64,000 nucleotides of DNA from Cordilura impudica (GCA_963682025.1 OY821520.1:2403305-2467304); one strand, 5' to 3'. Shown: positions 11,449 through 23,083, counted from the stretch's first letter. The notes: generated from the sequence alone by a model not told the origin. A program made the numbers and translations.

Positions 11449-12136
11449 ATAAAGGGTGATTTTTTAAGAGCTATAGGATCCTTACAGATCCACTACCACC
11501 TTGCGCACTTGACTGAAAACAGAATGGCTGATCTTTTTCCTCCATTGTACGCCGAACAAATGATCGATTTTAGCGATTGATCAACTCAACATGGGATTCA
11601 TCGCTTAAAAACGACCCGACTACAGTCGCTTTCTGTCCAATTTATGAACCTCTTGCACCAATCAAATCTTTTTTAGACTGAAGCGATGTTTTTTGGTTTT
11701 TTTCAGACTTGCACTAATTTATTTGCCAAGAATTGATGTCCATTCGGAAGCTAGTTGGCGACTATCAGCGAATGGATTTTGCTTTCACATTCTGACTAAA
11801 TGACGATCTTGTGCAGCAGTTGTACGTTTTGAGCGTCCTAGGCCGGGTTTATTTGTAGGCGGTTCTTCAGCAGAAAGTTTTCTGGCAACATTTTAAACAC
11901 ATTTTCTTGAAACACCAAGTCTATTAGATATTTCCGTATGAGACAAATGTTCTGCAAGCAATGTCTTTATAGCAATTTTTTGCTCCAAAGTAAAACTTTT
12001 ATAGCCCATAACCTCGAATACCATTAAAACTAAAAAATTTTAAAAAATCTCGACAGCAATGGAAAATGTTAACACGTAGATTTAGCTATTTTTTATTTTT
12101 ATACAAATTTGTATGAGAATAAACACCCGTCATATT
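11449..12136 (-). mobile_element. Tc1-like transposon relic
   Basis: The left end reads GGGTGATTTTTTAAGAGC and the right end is the complement of CGGGTGTTTATTCTC, so the termini share GGGTG and little more. Between them lies a truncated minus-strand transposase. Boundaries are approximate. The second half of a normal 1.3-1.7 kb Tc1 element is missing. Confidence 0.55.
11590..12009 (-). pseudogene. Tc1-like transposase, N-terminal part, broken
   Basis: This encoded the DNA-binding half of a Tc1/mariner transposase, which binds the element ends and catalyses cut-and-paste. From the ATG at 12009 the frame reads MGYKSFTLEQKIAIKTLLAE and continues through a helix-turn-helix (TEISNRLGVSRKCV) to the linker GRSKRTTAAQDRHLVR, all typical of Tc1-like proteins. 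In-frame stops interrupt it after RKCV, after HLVRM and after SILGK. A shifted frame near 11600 gives SDES, probably the block with the first catalytic aspartate. The remaining catalytic residues are absent, so the copy is dead. The family is clear; the subfamily is not. Confidence 0.72.
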
Positions 12137-12252
12137 TTTTTCAGAAATGCTAAAACGAGTGCACTCTAATATTGAGACATTAAAATTTAATGATTAAATA
12201 TTGGCAAGAGATCTAAAATGATTTTCCTCTCTGTTATTTTAATTTTGTTTTT

Positions 12253-12630
12253 GTGAGTCAACTCAAAATTTTTCAATTTTAACTTTTTGCAAGAAAACGA
12301 TACACATATCTATCCACTGTAAAAATCTTACTTCGATTTTTCTAGTCTTTCACAAAATAAATACAGTTGTAACACTCTTTGTGTTATAAGAGTTGCTTGC
12401 TCAGAATCCAGTAAAAAGACATATTTTGAGTTCCACCCAAAAAACTTGTTATTTTTGATGATCGCTGAAAAAATCGCAAAAATAACTACTGTTGTATACT
12501 TATTATTCGCAATTCTTTACAATGTTTTAAATTTTATAGTAAATATTAAAAAAAAAACCTTTTTTGCCTCTACTGAAAATTTGTAAATTTTGAGTTGACT
12601 CACTTTAGAGGTACAGGTGCGATATGTATA
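12253..12630. mobile_element. G-family inverted-repeat element, copy 1
   Basis: Perfect inverted ends GTGAGTCAACTCAAAATTT (12253) and its complement (ending 12603). On the right the sequence continues TTTAGAGGTACAGGTGCGATATGT, present at both ends of copy 2 (51785-52166). The two copies align over about 350 bases, sharing AAAACGATACACA, TCCACTGTAAAAATCTTAC and GAGTTCCACCCAAAAAA. Non-coding MITE; the left tip appears lost here. Confidence 0.68.
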
Positions 12631-12867
12631 CATATCTATAAAATTAAGTAATCAATTAGAAAAAAAATTAACTAGTTTTATAAATAATCTTTAAAATAAT
12701 TCATATTCGAACTTTTACTAGTAAAACGCGCTATAATTTTGAACAGAACCTTATGTATGTATATACTCGTATTTAGTAACTTGATCAGTTGTTAATATCT
12801 CAAGATATAAGTAGTATAGATTTTAAATTTACAAATTCAAAAAACAAAAACAAATATTATTACTAAA

Positions 12868-13245
12868 CTAACAGATTCCCAGCCCTCGAAATTCGAGCGC
12901 AAATTCTAGGAAATTTTATTTTTTCATTAAATAAAGACCCTAAAGGTATGCTAATCAATTATAGCCAATTCACAAATCAACACAAAAAACAAACTCATTT
13001 TTATTACAAACGCATTAACAAATTTAATAAACACACACATAGCATTGTATAATTTTATGTATGTGTTAGTAGCAACTTTGAATGCAATTTACTCAAAATA
13101 AAGGAAAAAATTTAAAAATCTTTAAATCTGCAAAACGGCTAAAAAGAAATACCTTTCAAATAATATACGTTTGGTTAAAATCGGGATAAAACGGTAGAAC
13201 AAAACATCGATCACAAGAAATCGCCTAGCCTATTAATATTATAGA
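12868..13245 (-). mobile_element. B-family Helitron-like element, copy 1
   Basis: On the minus strand it starts TC (TCTATAATATTAATAGGCTA). It ends with the hairpin CTCGAA..TTCGAG about 12-16 bases before the 3' end, here CTGTTAG instead of CTGCTAG. TC start, CTRR end, subterminal hairpin and insertion between A and T without duplication are the Helitron hallmarks. At 0.38 kb it is non-autonomous. Confidence 0.78.
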
Positions 13246-14310
13246 TATGCAATATGATTGTTGCCTAGTGTAATTATATATAACTGTTTGTAGTTAGAGA
13301 AGAAACTGTAAAAGCTGAAAAAAGTTAAAATTAATAACTCTTCTCTATTCTGATTATTTATTTTTCCCCATTGAGATGTAACGAGTATGAGAAAATTGAC
13401 ATATTTAAAAAATATATTGTTATTGTAATCTAGTTTCCTCGGTTTTTGTTTGGAGTCTATTCATTTAATTGCAAACAGAACTAAGTACACTTCATAACTT
13501 AGATAAGATAAATAGAAATAGAGAATAAAAATGGTAAATGATAAATGAAATACCAACAAAAATATTATCAAAATTACCTATATATACACACATATGCACA
13601 TATGGGTTATACATTGGTATGTGGCAGTGTTCACAAAAGATAAATACATATTATTTATACAAGTTCATTATACATGTTCATAGGTATGTATATATGTATA
13701 TGTAGGTATGTCAAATGAATATCAATATAAAACTAAAGTATATATGTCAACATTATAATAATAAATATCGAAATGTTTGAATATGCGAAATAAAAAATAA
13801 GTGCCGGCCGGTAAAATAGTAAAATTAAAAAAAAAACAAAAATTTGAAATTAAAAAAAAATCCATAAAAATGCCAGACCACTAGGATTATAACCCTACCA
13901 CCACGTGATGGTATAAATTTGTGGTTTTCTCGAATAACCGTTTATCTCCTCATAAAATTAAAATTTTCGAGAGCACCAAAAAACATTCTCTTTGAATTAC
14001 GGTTTTGGTATGAAATATTAAAGTAAAGTTGGTTTTTACTAGGAAAAAAAAACTATTCCAGAAATTTTTCACCATATAGAATCACCGCAGGCTTTTCAAT
14101 AATAATGCTAAATTTAACCGTTTTTTTTTATATATATATGGAGTATATATAAGAACTATTTTAAAGAAATTAAAGTTTTGTAGAAATTTTTAGATATCCC
14201 CTCCACTAATTTGATTTTTCCTTCAGGTTTAGAACCTTAAAAACTAAATTCTTTTGTTTCCAATGGTTCCATAACAATACTTTTACTTTTAGAAGACTTA
14301 GTAAAAATTA
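13246..14310. other. Intron-like sequence with a small INE-1-like scrap
   Basis: Mostly unique AT-rich DNA. At 13889-13918 AACCCTACCACCACGTGATG followed by GTATAAA resembles a decayed terminal block of the A/INE-1-like family. No gene seen. Confidence 0.4.
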
Positions 14311-14664
14311 CTAGCAGATTCCAGCCCTCGAAATTCGAGTGCAAATTCTAAGATATTTTTTTTTTCATTGAATAAAGACCCTAAACGTGTGCTAAGCAAT
14401 TATAGCCAATTCACAAATCAACACAAGCACATTAAGAAATTTAATAAACACATACATAGCATATGCATAATTTTATGTATGTGTTAGTAGCAACTTTAAA
14501 TGCAATTTACTCAAAATAAATGTAAAAAATTCAAAATCTGTAAATCTGTTGAACAGCTAAGAAGAAATACCTTTCAAATAATATACGTTTTGTCAAAATT
14601 GGGATAAAACGGTAGAAAAAAAACACCGGTCACAAGAAATCGCCTAGCCTATTAATGTTATAGA
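14311..14664 (-). mobile_element. B-family Helitron-like element, copy 2
   Basis: Begins CTAGCAG followed by CCCTCGAAATTCGAGTGC on the plus strand and ends GTTATAGA before T, so the Helitron reads TC..CTAG on the minus strand. Closely similar to copy 1 throughout. Confidence 0.8.
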
Positions 14665-15066
14665 TATGCGCTTGAAATATCCCAGTTTTCACTTTTAGCC
14701 ACTACAGGCAAAATTTGTAAAAAAAAATTTTAAATTTAACCGCTTCCACCCAATAAAGTTATGTAATTATTCAACAGTAATTTTTTGCAATTAGTGATGT
14801 AGAATTTAATTACCTTTCACCCGGTGCCAAACATGACTGTGCGGAATAAAGTTCCGATTTTGAATTAACCATCACTTTAGGTACATTTCAATGATCTGGG
14901 CGACGAACCTATAATCCACCGTTAGAGTCGAGCTTGCACCGTTGCTAAACGTTGTGTCAGCTAACATAACTGATGATAAGTTATGTTTGTTGTTTTAGTA
15001 GCTGCATATGTTATACAACAATAATAATGTTGAAAGTAATATTTATCCACTAACTATTACGGCAAA
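14665..15066. other. Unassigned sequence between repeats
   Basis: A somewhat less AT-rich stretch at 14810-14960 with no recognisable protein. It may be the older part of the F element that follows. Confidence 0.35.
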
Positions 15067-15262
15067 TACACTAAATTTTTAGCAATTTCAGAGGTGTCTC
15101 TTCATTTTACGAAATATCTTGGCATAATGATGCCCGATTTACCCCATTTAAAAATCCCACCTGCTCGAAATAGTAGTTTAATTTGTGAATGCGCATGACT
15201 TCAACAGACAGACATACAGATGGACAGATGGACTTCGCTATATTGACTCGAGTTATTACAAG
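15067..15262. repeat. F-family INE-1-like relic, copy 1
   Basis: Matches 35387-35612 over CACTAAATTT, CATATCTTGGCA, TTTACCCCATTT, and then ACAGACAGACAT followed by a GGACTTCGCTATATTGACT-type block. The GACAGAC/GGAC tract followed by CGCTA recalls the GTCC tract of the A family, so F may be a separate, older INE-1-like lineage. Confidence 0.5.
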
Positions 15263-15275
15263 AATCAATTATATA

Positions 15276-15634
15276 TCTGCAATATTAATGGGCAAGGCGA
15301 TTTCTTGTGACCGATGTTTTATTTATCCCGATTTTGACCAAAAGTATATTTTTTGAAAGGCGTTTCTCTTTAGCTGTTCACTAGACTTACAGATTTTTAA
15401 ATTTTTGGCTTTATTTTGAGTAAATTGCATTTAAAGTTGCTACTAACACATACATAAAATTATACATATGATATATGTGTGTTTATTAAATTTGTTAATG
15501 TGTTTGTTAAGTAGCTTATTTTCTTCATTCACAACAATATTAAACCAAAAACAATTTGGTTTGTGAATTGGCTAAGTTGAAAAATAAAGTTGCCTAGAAA
15601 TCGCACTCGAATTTCGAGCACTGGAATCTGCTAG
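15276..15634 (+). mobile_element. B-family Helitron-like element, copy 3
   Basis: Starts TCTGCAATATTAATGGGC and ends CTCGAATTTCGAG, fourteen bases, CTAG before T. Shares the GATTTCTTGTGACCGATGTT block with other copies and lacks part of the interior. Confidence 0.8.
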
Positions 15635-15835
15635 TATACTTTAAGGGGTTGCAAATTCGTTTTCGATGCATTACATATGGAATTACAAACGGATACTGGA
15701 GGGTATCAAAAACTATATTCCAATTTTATCATAGTTAGTTTATTCGATATAGCTAGGTCTGAATTTTATCAATTTATGATTTAATATTGTACTTTGGGTT
15801 TGGAAATGAGAACATGGCAATACAGTCTAAAAGAA

Positions 15836-16443
15836 ATCATGTGAATCCTATCACAGGGGAGATGTGTAAACATCTGATAATTAAAGATTTTTTTATGGCA
15901 CTGTTTTCAAAATCAAACAGAAAGCGTCATCTATGTATCACTTGCAGCAATCAACTGCAGGGGCTCTGCTAATATAAAAATAATTATTATTAATTATTTC
16001 AACCAGTTAATTTTTAATTTTTCGTTTTTTATTTTTCATTTTTCATTTTTCGTTTTTCATTTTCATTTTTTTATTTTTCATTTTTTATTTTTCATTTAGA
16101 ATTTTTAATTTTTTATTTTTCATATTTTATTTTTTATTTTTCATTTAATATTTTTCATTTTTCATTTTTCTTTTTTCATTTTTCTTTTTTTATTTTTCAT
16201 TTTTTAATTTTCATTTTTTATTTTTCATTTTTCGTTTTTTATTTTTCAATTTTTGTATTCATTTTTCATTTTTATTATTCATTTTTTATTTTTCTTTTTC
16301 TTTTTTCATAATCATAATTTTTTCACCAATACAATCATAAGTTACACCGATTTTGTCTTACGTCTTACATGTTACGCTGTTTTTGTGATTGTATTGTGAA
16401 ATAGAAATTTACAACCCCCCCCGCTCATAGATGTCTACACATC
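15836..16443 (+). mobile_element. D-family element, copy 3
   Basis: Left end ATCATGTGAATCC, then CACAGGGGAGATGTGTAAAC. Right end CATAGATGTCTACACATC. In between are CAAACAGAAAGCGTCATC, CAGCAATCAACTGCAGGGGC, a 0.3 kb ATTTTTN microsatellite (16010-16310) and the CACCGATTTTGTCTTACG block. At 608 bases this is the best model of an uninterrupted D element. Confidence 0.8.
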
Positions 16444-16585
16444 AAAAACTTCGGGATTACCCAAACGAAATGAACACTCTGCACTTTCATGGAATTCATG
16501 CATTAATGCATGTAAAGCGGTAATCTGTATGTGTGTAGATAAATCAAGATGATTTCATCATTATTCACACAATTTGAATATTAAA

Positions 16586-17080
16586 TAAGTAAGAAATTAT
16601 AGTCAGTCTAGACCGACTATATGATACCCTATACCATAGTTTAGACACCCTCTTCGGCCCCACTAATTCGATATGGAAAATAAGCACAAACCAAATTTGA
16701 GTGGCATTATTATTAATTTTTTGGCTGCAGATAAATATAGTTCATATCGGATGCTATATCTTTATGGGGACTAGGTCCAAAAATGGACCAGTGCTGACTA
16801 TATTTGGTAAAGTCACTTATATTTTGAATAAGAATTGTCCCATAGGGATTATTTTTCGACTACTGATTAATGGAGATAATAAACACATACGACAAGGTTT
16901 ACATGGATACATGGACACACAGACGGGCGGACGGACGGACGGACATCGCTAAATATACTCAGAAAATGTGTCTGAGTCGATCGGTATAATAAAAGATGAG
17001 TCTGGGTCAAATATTTTTGGTAGTTACAAAGAGCAGCACAAAGTCATTATACCCAAACCACATGGTGGTATAAGGTATAA
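16586..17080 (-). mobile_element. A-family INE-1-like element, copy 2
   Basis: Has the 20-base palindrome (one mismatch, TAGTCAGTCTAGACCGACTA), CCCTATACC, the GACGGACGGACGGACAT tract and the GGTATAAGGTATAA end. It is 0.5 kb because the second and third internal modules are largely deleted. Confidence 0.75.
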
Positions 17081-17574
17081 AAAAAATTAATCAACTTTCC
17101 AATTATTTAAGGACAAAAACTGGCTTTGAGCTAAGATATCACAATAGAAGCCAGAAGTAAATAAATTTAATTTCAACAAGCGGACATTGCGAATATTACT
17201 TGGTACTGCAAAGAATCGACTGTCTGGATTCTATTGGTAAGTATGAATCAGTGTTGTCATGTTAGCATTTTAATTGCTAGATCTAGCAACTTTTTTCGTT
17301 GTCTAACATCCAAAATTTATAAAAAGATGCTAAATTAGCTTTCTCAAAACATGTTTTTTCAACATCAAGAGATTCACGAAAGTGAAACTTAAACAGGCCT
17401 TAAGTAAATATGAAACAACAGGACGTGTATGGAAAATAAGATAATATTATAACATACAGTTCTGTTTTATTATCGGATTGCATGATTGTATGCTTGATTG
17501 CATTAGCAATCTAGTGTTATTAAAGTAAAACAAATTGGATTAGTTCTTAATATAAAAGAGGAGTTTCAACTTAC
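17081..17574 (-). other. Intron sequence next to the rg exon
   Basis: Unique AT-rich DNA immediately downstream of the splice donor (GTAAGTTG on the minus strand at 17567-17574). Presumed start of the intron after the first coding exon; no second exon is recognisable from here to position 1. Confidence 0.6.
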
Positions 17575-17733
17575 CAAATGTAAAACTGTATTCACAACCT
17601 CACGATTTGTCACTTGGCCTACTTCGATGAGACCGATGAGTACAGCAAATTTCAAATTATCAGCAGTAGTCATTCTAACTATTTCATCCGGCCGTTTAAT
17701 TTCACTAAACGGCGGACGTATTAAGTCCGCCAT
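17575..17733 (-). CDS. rg: Rugose/neurobeachin, N-terminal coding exon
   Basis: This exon encodes the first 53 residues of the insect neurobeachin/LRBA homologue, rugose in Drosophila. It is a very large BEACH-WD40 scaffold that binds protein kinase A and acts in vesicle traffic and synapse function. The frame opens at the ATG at 17733 ([20 protein letters not shown]) and runs without a stop to CATTTG at 17575. GTAAGTTG follows directly, a consensus donor in phase 0. Residues 27-53 ([20 protein letters not shown], then VVNTVLHL) match the conserved neurobeachin N-terminus, whose next exon would begin with the VGGEFDLE-type block. Codon use and GC content stand out from the AT-rich surroundings. 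Later exons are not in the window. The family is recalled rather than searched, but the match is long and specific. Confidence 0.85.
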
Positions 17734-18402
17734 GATGAATGGATTTTTTTATTTGTTTTTACGTCAGTGGATGTTCAAAAATTATTTCAATTAAAATTTA
17801 TGTTTTTAATTAAAATTATTGTAGTTTTAATTGTACGAAGTATTAAGATTATTAACGATTAAACACATATTTTTTTCCATTTTTTTTTTTTTTAATGCAA
17901 TTTTAGTTGCGATCGATTAAAGTGAATAAGTTAAGTATAATTGGGTACATTGAAAATCAAGCTAGGATGACAACATTTAATACACTCATATCGGATTTTT
18001 TTTTTTACCAACACACACTTGTTTTTTTTATTTATTTACAACAACTAAATTAAAGAGCTACTTATCATCATTTTTTTATTTTCTTCAAGCAAAAGCAAGA
18101 ATTTTCAAAATCAATTTTTTAAGTTTTGTTAAAGGAAATTTTTTTGCTCTGTTATATTAAATGGCAAAGGAGGGATCAGTAATTTGGAAATAACTAAGAA
18201 AGTGAAGAATGACGAGGTGTTCTTTTTTAAAACAAATTGATAAATTTGTTTAATATTGCACTTTATATTTTTTTAATTTTGTTTTTGAGTTTTGTTTTTA
18301 TACAATTTATTGAAACATCAAACCAGCTTTATATCCATTAATGGATTGAAGTTACGTTTACTTTTAGTTATTTGACTCACATTCACATTTCACCATTTAA
18401 CA
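17734..18402 (-). promoter_or_regulatory. Candidate 5'UTR and splice acceptor of rg
   Basis: On the minus strand a pyrimidine run (CTGTTTTTTCTTTTCGTTTTC) ends in AG at 18403-18404, giving a plausible acceptor with exon sequence from 18402. An exon running 18402-17575 would hold a 669-base A-rich 5'UTR before the ATG. The acceptor is inferred from sequence only; a start of transcription inside this block is equally possible. Confidence 0.35.
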
Positions 18403-19725
18403 CTGAAAACGAAAAGAAAAAACAGAATGGTATTAATTAAATAATCAGGACTAAAAAAAATTAAAAAAAAATTATAAGTAAATGATTACTCTCATATTCA
18501 TAAAATAAAAAACTTAAACAATCTGGTTTTATATAAAAAAAAGCAAACAGATACAAAAATAAATAAATCAAAACAGACAGATGTAGAAATTTGCAATATC
18601 ATGTATTACACAATCGTAGCATAAATAAACAATTATGGCAAGTATGTCAAATATCTCAATTTGCAGTAGAAACTACAAAAAAAAAAATAAACAAATAACA
18701 TTAATAGAAAATAACTTAAAACAACTAAGAGAGTTTTAATCAGTTTAAATCGACCGATAAGAACCCGATGCGATTGATTTAGTGACTTCCTTCAGAGGAT
18801 CATTTGCATGGGGTCTTGGTTTAAAAAAGGACCAATTCACATTGTCGCCGAGTAGAAGTTATACTCGTATGTGTAGAGACCACCGTTTTGAAAAATGATT
18901 CACAATAATTCTAAGACTCAACATAAACAGCAAAAAATATCATCAAATTTTAAGTAATTAAAACAGTTGTTAACATACACTCCCTATTACAAATAAATTT
19001 TTAATTAATACAATAAAATATTTCACTATTATTGCAAAATCTCAATTTTATTTTCAATTAAACGTGTCAATTAAAATTTTTGTTTGAAACAATAAGAACA
19101 TTTTATAATTCAATCATTGGCAATGATGGCAACTATAGCGTTTAATTTCAAGATACCAAAATTATTAAGAAAGAAAACATTGTTTTACAATTTATATTTT
19201 CTTTTTAATTTATTTAATATTGTTACAAATTAGCAATATATTATAAATTAAATATTATTACTAGTAAAATCCTATTTTTTATATTTTTAAATGAGTTTGA
19301 ATATAAAAATTTAATTTTGCGATTTTTTAATTTATTTTATGTATAAAAATATTATAATTCTCAACACTTCTGACATTTTATTATATATTTACCCGACCGT
19401 TACACAGCCCTGTAGGAAATGCCGATAGTAAAACTGTACTGATTCACTATTGACTTTGTCACCAGTATTTCTGACCAATTATACCCCATGCAATGCTCTC
19501 TGCTATAGACATTTAACATGTGCTTGTCATTGAGAATCCACTAGTACCTTTGGGACTATTGACTAGGTTGTTCTTATGGAACCATATGCATTTTATTAAT
19601 TCTATTCTATACTTTTGATACTTTTTATTAAATTTCCACACTAGTAACAGTAGCAGGCTTCTAAGTTCAAACAAGTGTATTTATTCTTATAAAATTGATG
19701 CTATATTCAAGAAAAAATTATATTA
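18403..19725. other. Unique AT-rich sequence upstream of the rg exon
   Basis: No conserved coding frame. At 18797-18840 a fragment (GGGGTCTTGGTTTAAAAAAG, GACCAATTC) resembles an internal module of the A family and is probably an old relic. Confidence 0.4.
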
Positions 19726-20099
19726 TCTATAATGTTAATAGGCTATGTGATTTCTTGTAACCGATGTTTTGTTCTACCGTTTTATCCCGATTTTGACCAA
19801 ACGTATATTATTTGAAAGGTATTTTTTTGTAGCCGTTTTGCAGATTTACAGATTTTTAAATTTGTTCCTTTATTTTGAGTAAGTTGCATTTAAAGTTGCT
19901 AATACATACATAAAATTATACAATGCTATGTGTGTGTTTATTAAATTTGTTAATACGTTTGTAATAAAAATTAGTTTGTTTTTTGTGTTGATTTGTGAAT
20001 TGGCTATAATTGATTAGCATACTTTTAGGGTCTTTATTTAATGAAAAAATAAAATTTCCTAGAATTTGCACTCGAATTTCGAGAACTGGAATCTGCTAG
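19726..20099 (+). mobile_element. B-family Helitron-like element, copy 4
   Basis: Complete copy: starts TCTATAATGTTAATAGGC, ends CTCGAATTTCGAG then CTGCTAG before T. It includes the GGGTCTTTATTTAATGAAAA segment, which serves as the uninterrupted reference for copy 6. Confidence 0.82.
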
Positions 20100-20199
20100 T
20101 TTTCCTAAAAGTACAAAAAGCAGCTGTCAAAAAAATTCTCTACCTATCAAAGGCACTGGCCACTGCCAGTTCGAAAAACTGAATACGCTCACATTTTTT

Positions 20200-20437
20200 G
20201 ATGTGTAAACATCTATACGCGCAGGGGGTAAATTTCTAATTCACAATACAATCACAAAAACAGCGTAATATGTGAGCGTAAGATCTTACGCGTAACATGT
20301 GAGCATTAAGACAAATCGGTGTGACATGATTGTTTGGTGAAAAAATGATGATATGTAATAACCTTTTTGTCGCTGTTTTCTGCATTTTATTTATTACTAG
20401 ATGTTTACACATCTCCCCTGTAATCGGACTCACATGA
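20200..20437 (-). mobile_element. D-family element, copy 4 (short, no microsatellite)
   Basis: Both D ends are present (GATGTGTAAACATCTA at 20200; TAGATGTTTACACATCTCCC near 20399), but the middle and microsatellite are gone. A palindromic stretch, GTGAGCGTAAGATCTTACGC, lies at 20270-20290. Length 238 bases. Confidence 0.75.
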
Positions 20438-20948
20438 TTTTTTTTTTTTTTGTACTAATACAAACATTTTTCGCAGTGGTTACCCAAATGGCACCAAATA
20501 TTTCATGCGAGTAATTACTGCCACTAACGATGATTAATGTGCCCTGTTAAAAATTTAATACAAATTTACTGGATTACTGCAAAATTGTAATTAAAGTTTT
20601 AACTTGTTAAATGTTTATTATGATTCATTTCTTGAAATGCGCATATAAAAACGCAAGTTTGTTAATTATAGAGCACACATACATATTATTAAAATAATAC
20701 TTATAATAATAAATGTTAAGCTCTTCCCCCAAAATGTGGCTATATTATGAACTCGGTAACTCCTTTTTGTAAACAAAACAAAAAGTGAATATGGATGCTA
20801 AATTGAAAAAGGAGAATATTTTAAAAATAATTTATTTATACCATTGCCACCCTTTGTTGTGGGATATGAACAATAAATCTTAACGATTTAAAGAACAAAG
20901 CCTAGGAAAATATAGAAAAAGAGGTAGGTGTGATGGTGTAAGTTTAAG
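20438..20948. other. Unique AT-rich sequence
   Basis: Nothing recognisable; short unsupported frames only. Confidence 0.4.
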
Positions 20949-21232
20949 GCCTAGTTACCCACACGTTGTTAAAATGTAACTGTATCGTAACGTTGGCATT
21001 TAGTCCAATTATAGAACGTAAAAAATGTACCAGCATGTTGCTGTGTAAAATTAACCAAACTTTATCAGCTGTTCACAAATGTCACGTACAAACGTAGCAA
21101 AAATCTGACATCAACAGAAGCTAACGATACGATACGTTTAGCTTAAGTTGAGTAAGCACTTGTATGTGTTTTTCATAAGACAGGTTTAATCAGCTGATTC
21201 GCGCCGATACCGTTACGCGTGGGTAACTAGGT
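20949..21232. mobile_element. MITE with CTAGTTACCCAC ends
   Basis: The ends CCTAGTTACCCACACGTTG and the complement of ACGCGTGGGTAACTAGG are inverted copies; inside, GTATCGTAACG and CGATACCGTTACG also pair. About 0.28 kb, less AT-rich than the flanks, no coding. The exact target duplication is unclear. Confidence 0.6.
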
Positions 21233-21563
21233 CTTTACGCGTCAATAACATTTTCAAAATGAAATTGCAGTCGCATGTGTAAGCACAAACGCTAATGGCG
21301 AGGCGTTCGACTAATTCGAACAATTTTTCGTTGATAATACGTATACAGCTATAGTGGCAGTGGCAGTGGCAGTGGCCTGTGTAGGACGGGCGTTAAATTT
21401 AAAAAAAAAACATAGTAGGCTTAGAAGAAAGAGAAAAATGCCAGGATGACCAAAAAAAATTAGTTTACTTTTTATCACGCTCGCGTACGTTGCCAAACAA
21501 AAAATTTCAAGGGAAAAAGTTTTATAAAATAGTGAAAAGGAGATAAAGATAAAAAAGGAAAAA

Positions 21564-21826
21564 ATGGTAAATTTCATTTCTTGTTTTTTATGCGACAAGG
21601 TTTTTATTTGCCCGCATAGTTTTTTAACCACTTGAAGGACTGTCGGTCTGTAGAAATCAACGCACAGTATCACTGTAGATTTGGAAAATGTTACCAAAAA
21701 TTTCCCTTTAAAAATTTTTTTAAAAGACACATTTTAAATCATTTTAAAACAAATAATTCACATCAAATTGAGTCACCTTCATGTGCAACGAAAGTTGTGT
21801 GTAATGAAAATAAGGCTAAAATTTAA
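21564..21826 (+). pseudogene. Two-finger C2H2-type protein relic, frameshifted
   Basis: Starting at ATG 21564 the frame reads MVNFISCFLCDKVFICPHSF, then hits a stop. In the next frame, from about 21620, it continues FNHLKDC and YHCRFGKCYQKF..KRHILNHF. Joined conceptually, the first finger is C-x2-C-x12-H-x4-C and the second C-x4-C-x12-H-x4-H. Paired N-terminal fingers like these occur in insect repeat-encoded proteins; that link is from memory. The shift at about 21620 makes this copy non-functional unless it is a sequencing error. A longer minus-strand frame over the same bases is low-complexity and membrane-like by composition, and I do not believe it. Confidence 0.5.
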
Positions 21827-22793
21827 TTAAAAATTGACAAAAATATTTCTTCTAATCCATCAAACAGTAATGAAACGAGTTCTTAACAAAAATAATAAAA
21901 CAAAATATGAGACCCGAGGAGAATGAAATGAAATAAACCTATTTTGGAATTCGATTTCGACATTTTATTGACACTCAATTTGATGACAAAGAAGTAAAAT
22001 TTTACAGACGTCTCTTCTTTGCACGAATACTCACTGTGTAACGATACACTAAAAAAAATTTTTGACGACGCCGGTTAAGAATTGAATCATGAAAAACACA
22101 CCTTATTTTCATTAGAAAAGAAAATATGTTTAATAGAAAGAAAAAAGGCTTTTTTAGAAAATTTAACCAAAAGGTTAATGAATATATTTAAAAGGTAAAT
22201 AAATATAAAGCGTAGGGAGGAAGTATCCGTATATGCATATACACACACGCACACACACTATCAAAATACCATGCGAACAAGTGCATTTAGTACGAGTACA
22301 CATCTTACAATGAGAATGCCAACCCAACTAATATAAATATGTATATTGTCCATTCGTAATTAGTATGTATGTTACGTATGGATATCTAAGTGGATATAGA
22401 CATGGTTAATCATTACTCGGTATATGTGCATTAGGGCTGTAACTTTTTTAAATTTTTATACAAATATCAAAATAGCCCCAGCATACTCGAATAGGCTATT
22501 GAGAATTATTTAAAAAATGGTATTACTTTTCGCGGTTGTCAAAAAAAAAGTTCAGCCACAAAACGTGGTAAAGTTTGAAATCATTTTTTTTTTTATTAAT
22601 ATAACAACCTGTCACGAATCTGTATTTAAAATTTGCGGTAAAGGCAAAGAATCCGCTGTTTTAATATAAAAAAGGTGATCCAAATTTTAAAAAATTTTTA
22701 CTTTTTTATCTATCCCCTATTTCAATATTTTAAAATTAAAAGAAAATAAAAACACTTGGGATATTTAGATTTTTTAAATATAATTAGCAGAGC
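21827..22793. other. Unique AT-rich sequence with short CA repeat
   Basis: A CA/CG-rich microsatellite lies at about 22239-22258. No gene seen. Confidence 0.4.
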
Positions 22794-23083
22794 CCAGCTT
22801 TTGAAATTCGAGTGCAAATTCTGGAAAATTTTAAAATTCATTAAAATTCAGAACACTCAGAAGATTTATAACTGGATTTGGTCATAAATAGTTTTATAAG
22901 TTTTATAGTTTTATTCAGAATTTAACACAAATTTAAGAAACACATACACAGCATTGTATAGTTGTGTGTATGTGTTAATAGCAAAGAAATACTTGTCAAA
23001 TGGTATATTTTTGTCAATATCGGTTGGTAGCTAAAAGTTTAAAAGGGATTTGAAGGAATCGCCTCACCATTTAATATTACAGA
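22794..23083 (-). mobile_element. B-family Helitron-like element, copy 5 (diverged)
   Basis: Begins TTAGCAGAGCCCAGC then GAAATTCGAGTGCAAATTCT and ends TTAATATTACAGA before T. It is the most diverged of the eight copies and has lost part of the middle. Confidence 0.65.

Noticed and set aside
21311..21730. 139-codon minus-strand frame, the longest in the window
   Set aside because: AT-driven composition, no domain, and it opposes a more convincing zinc-finger relic.
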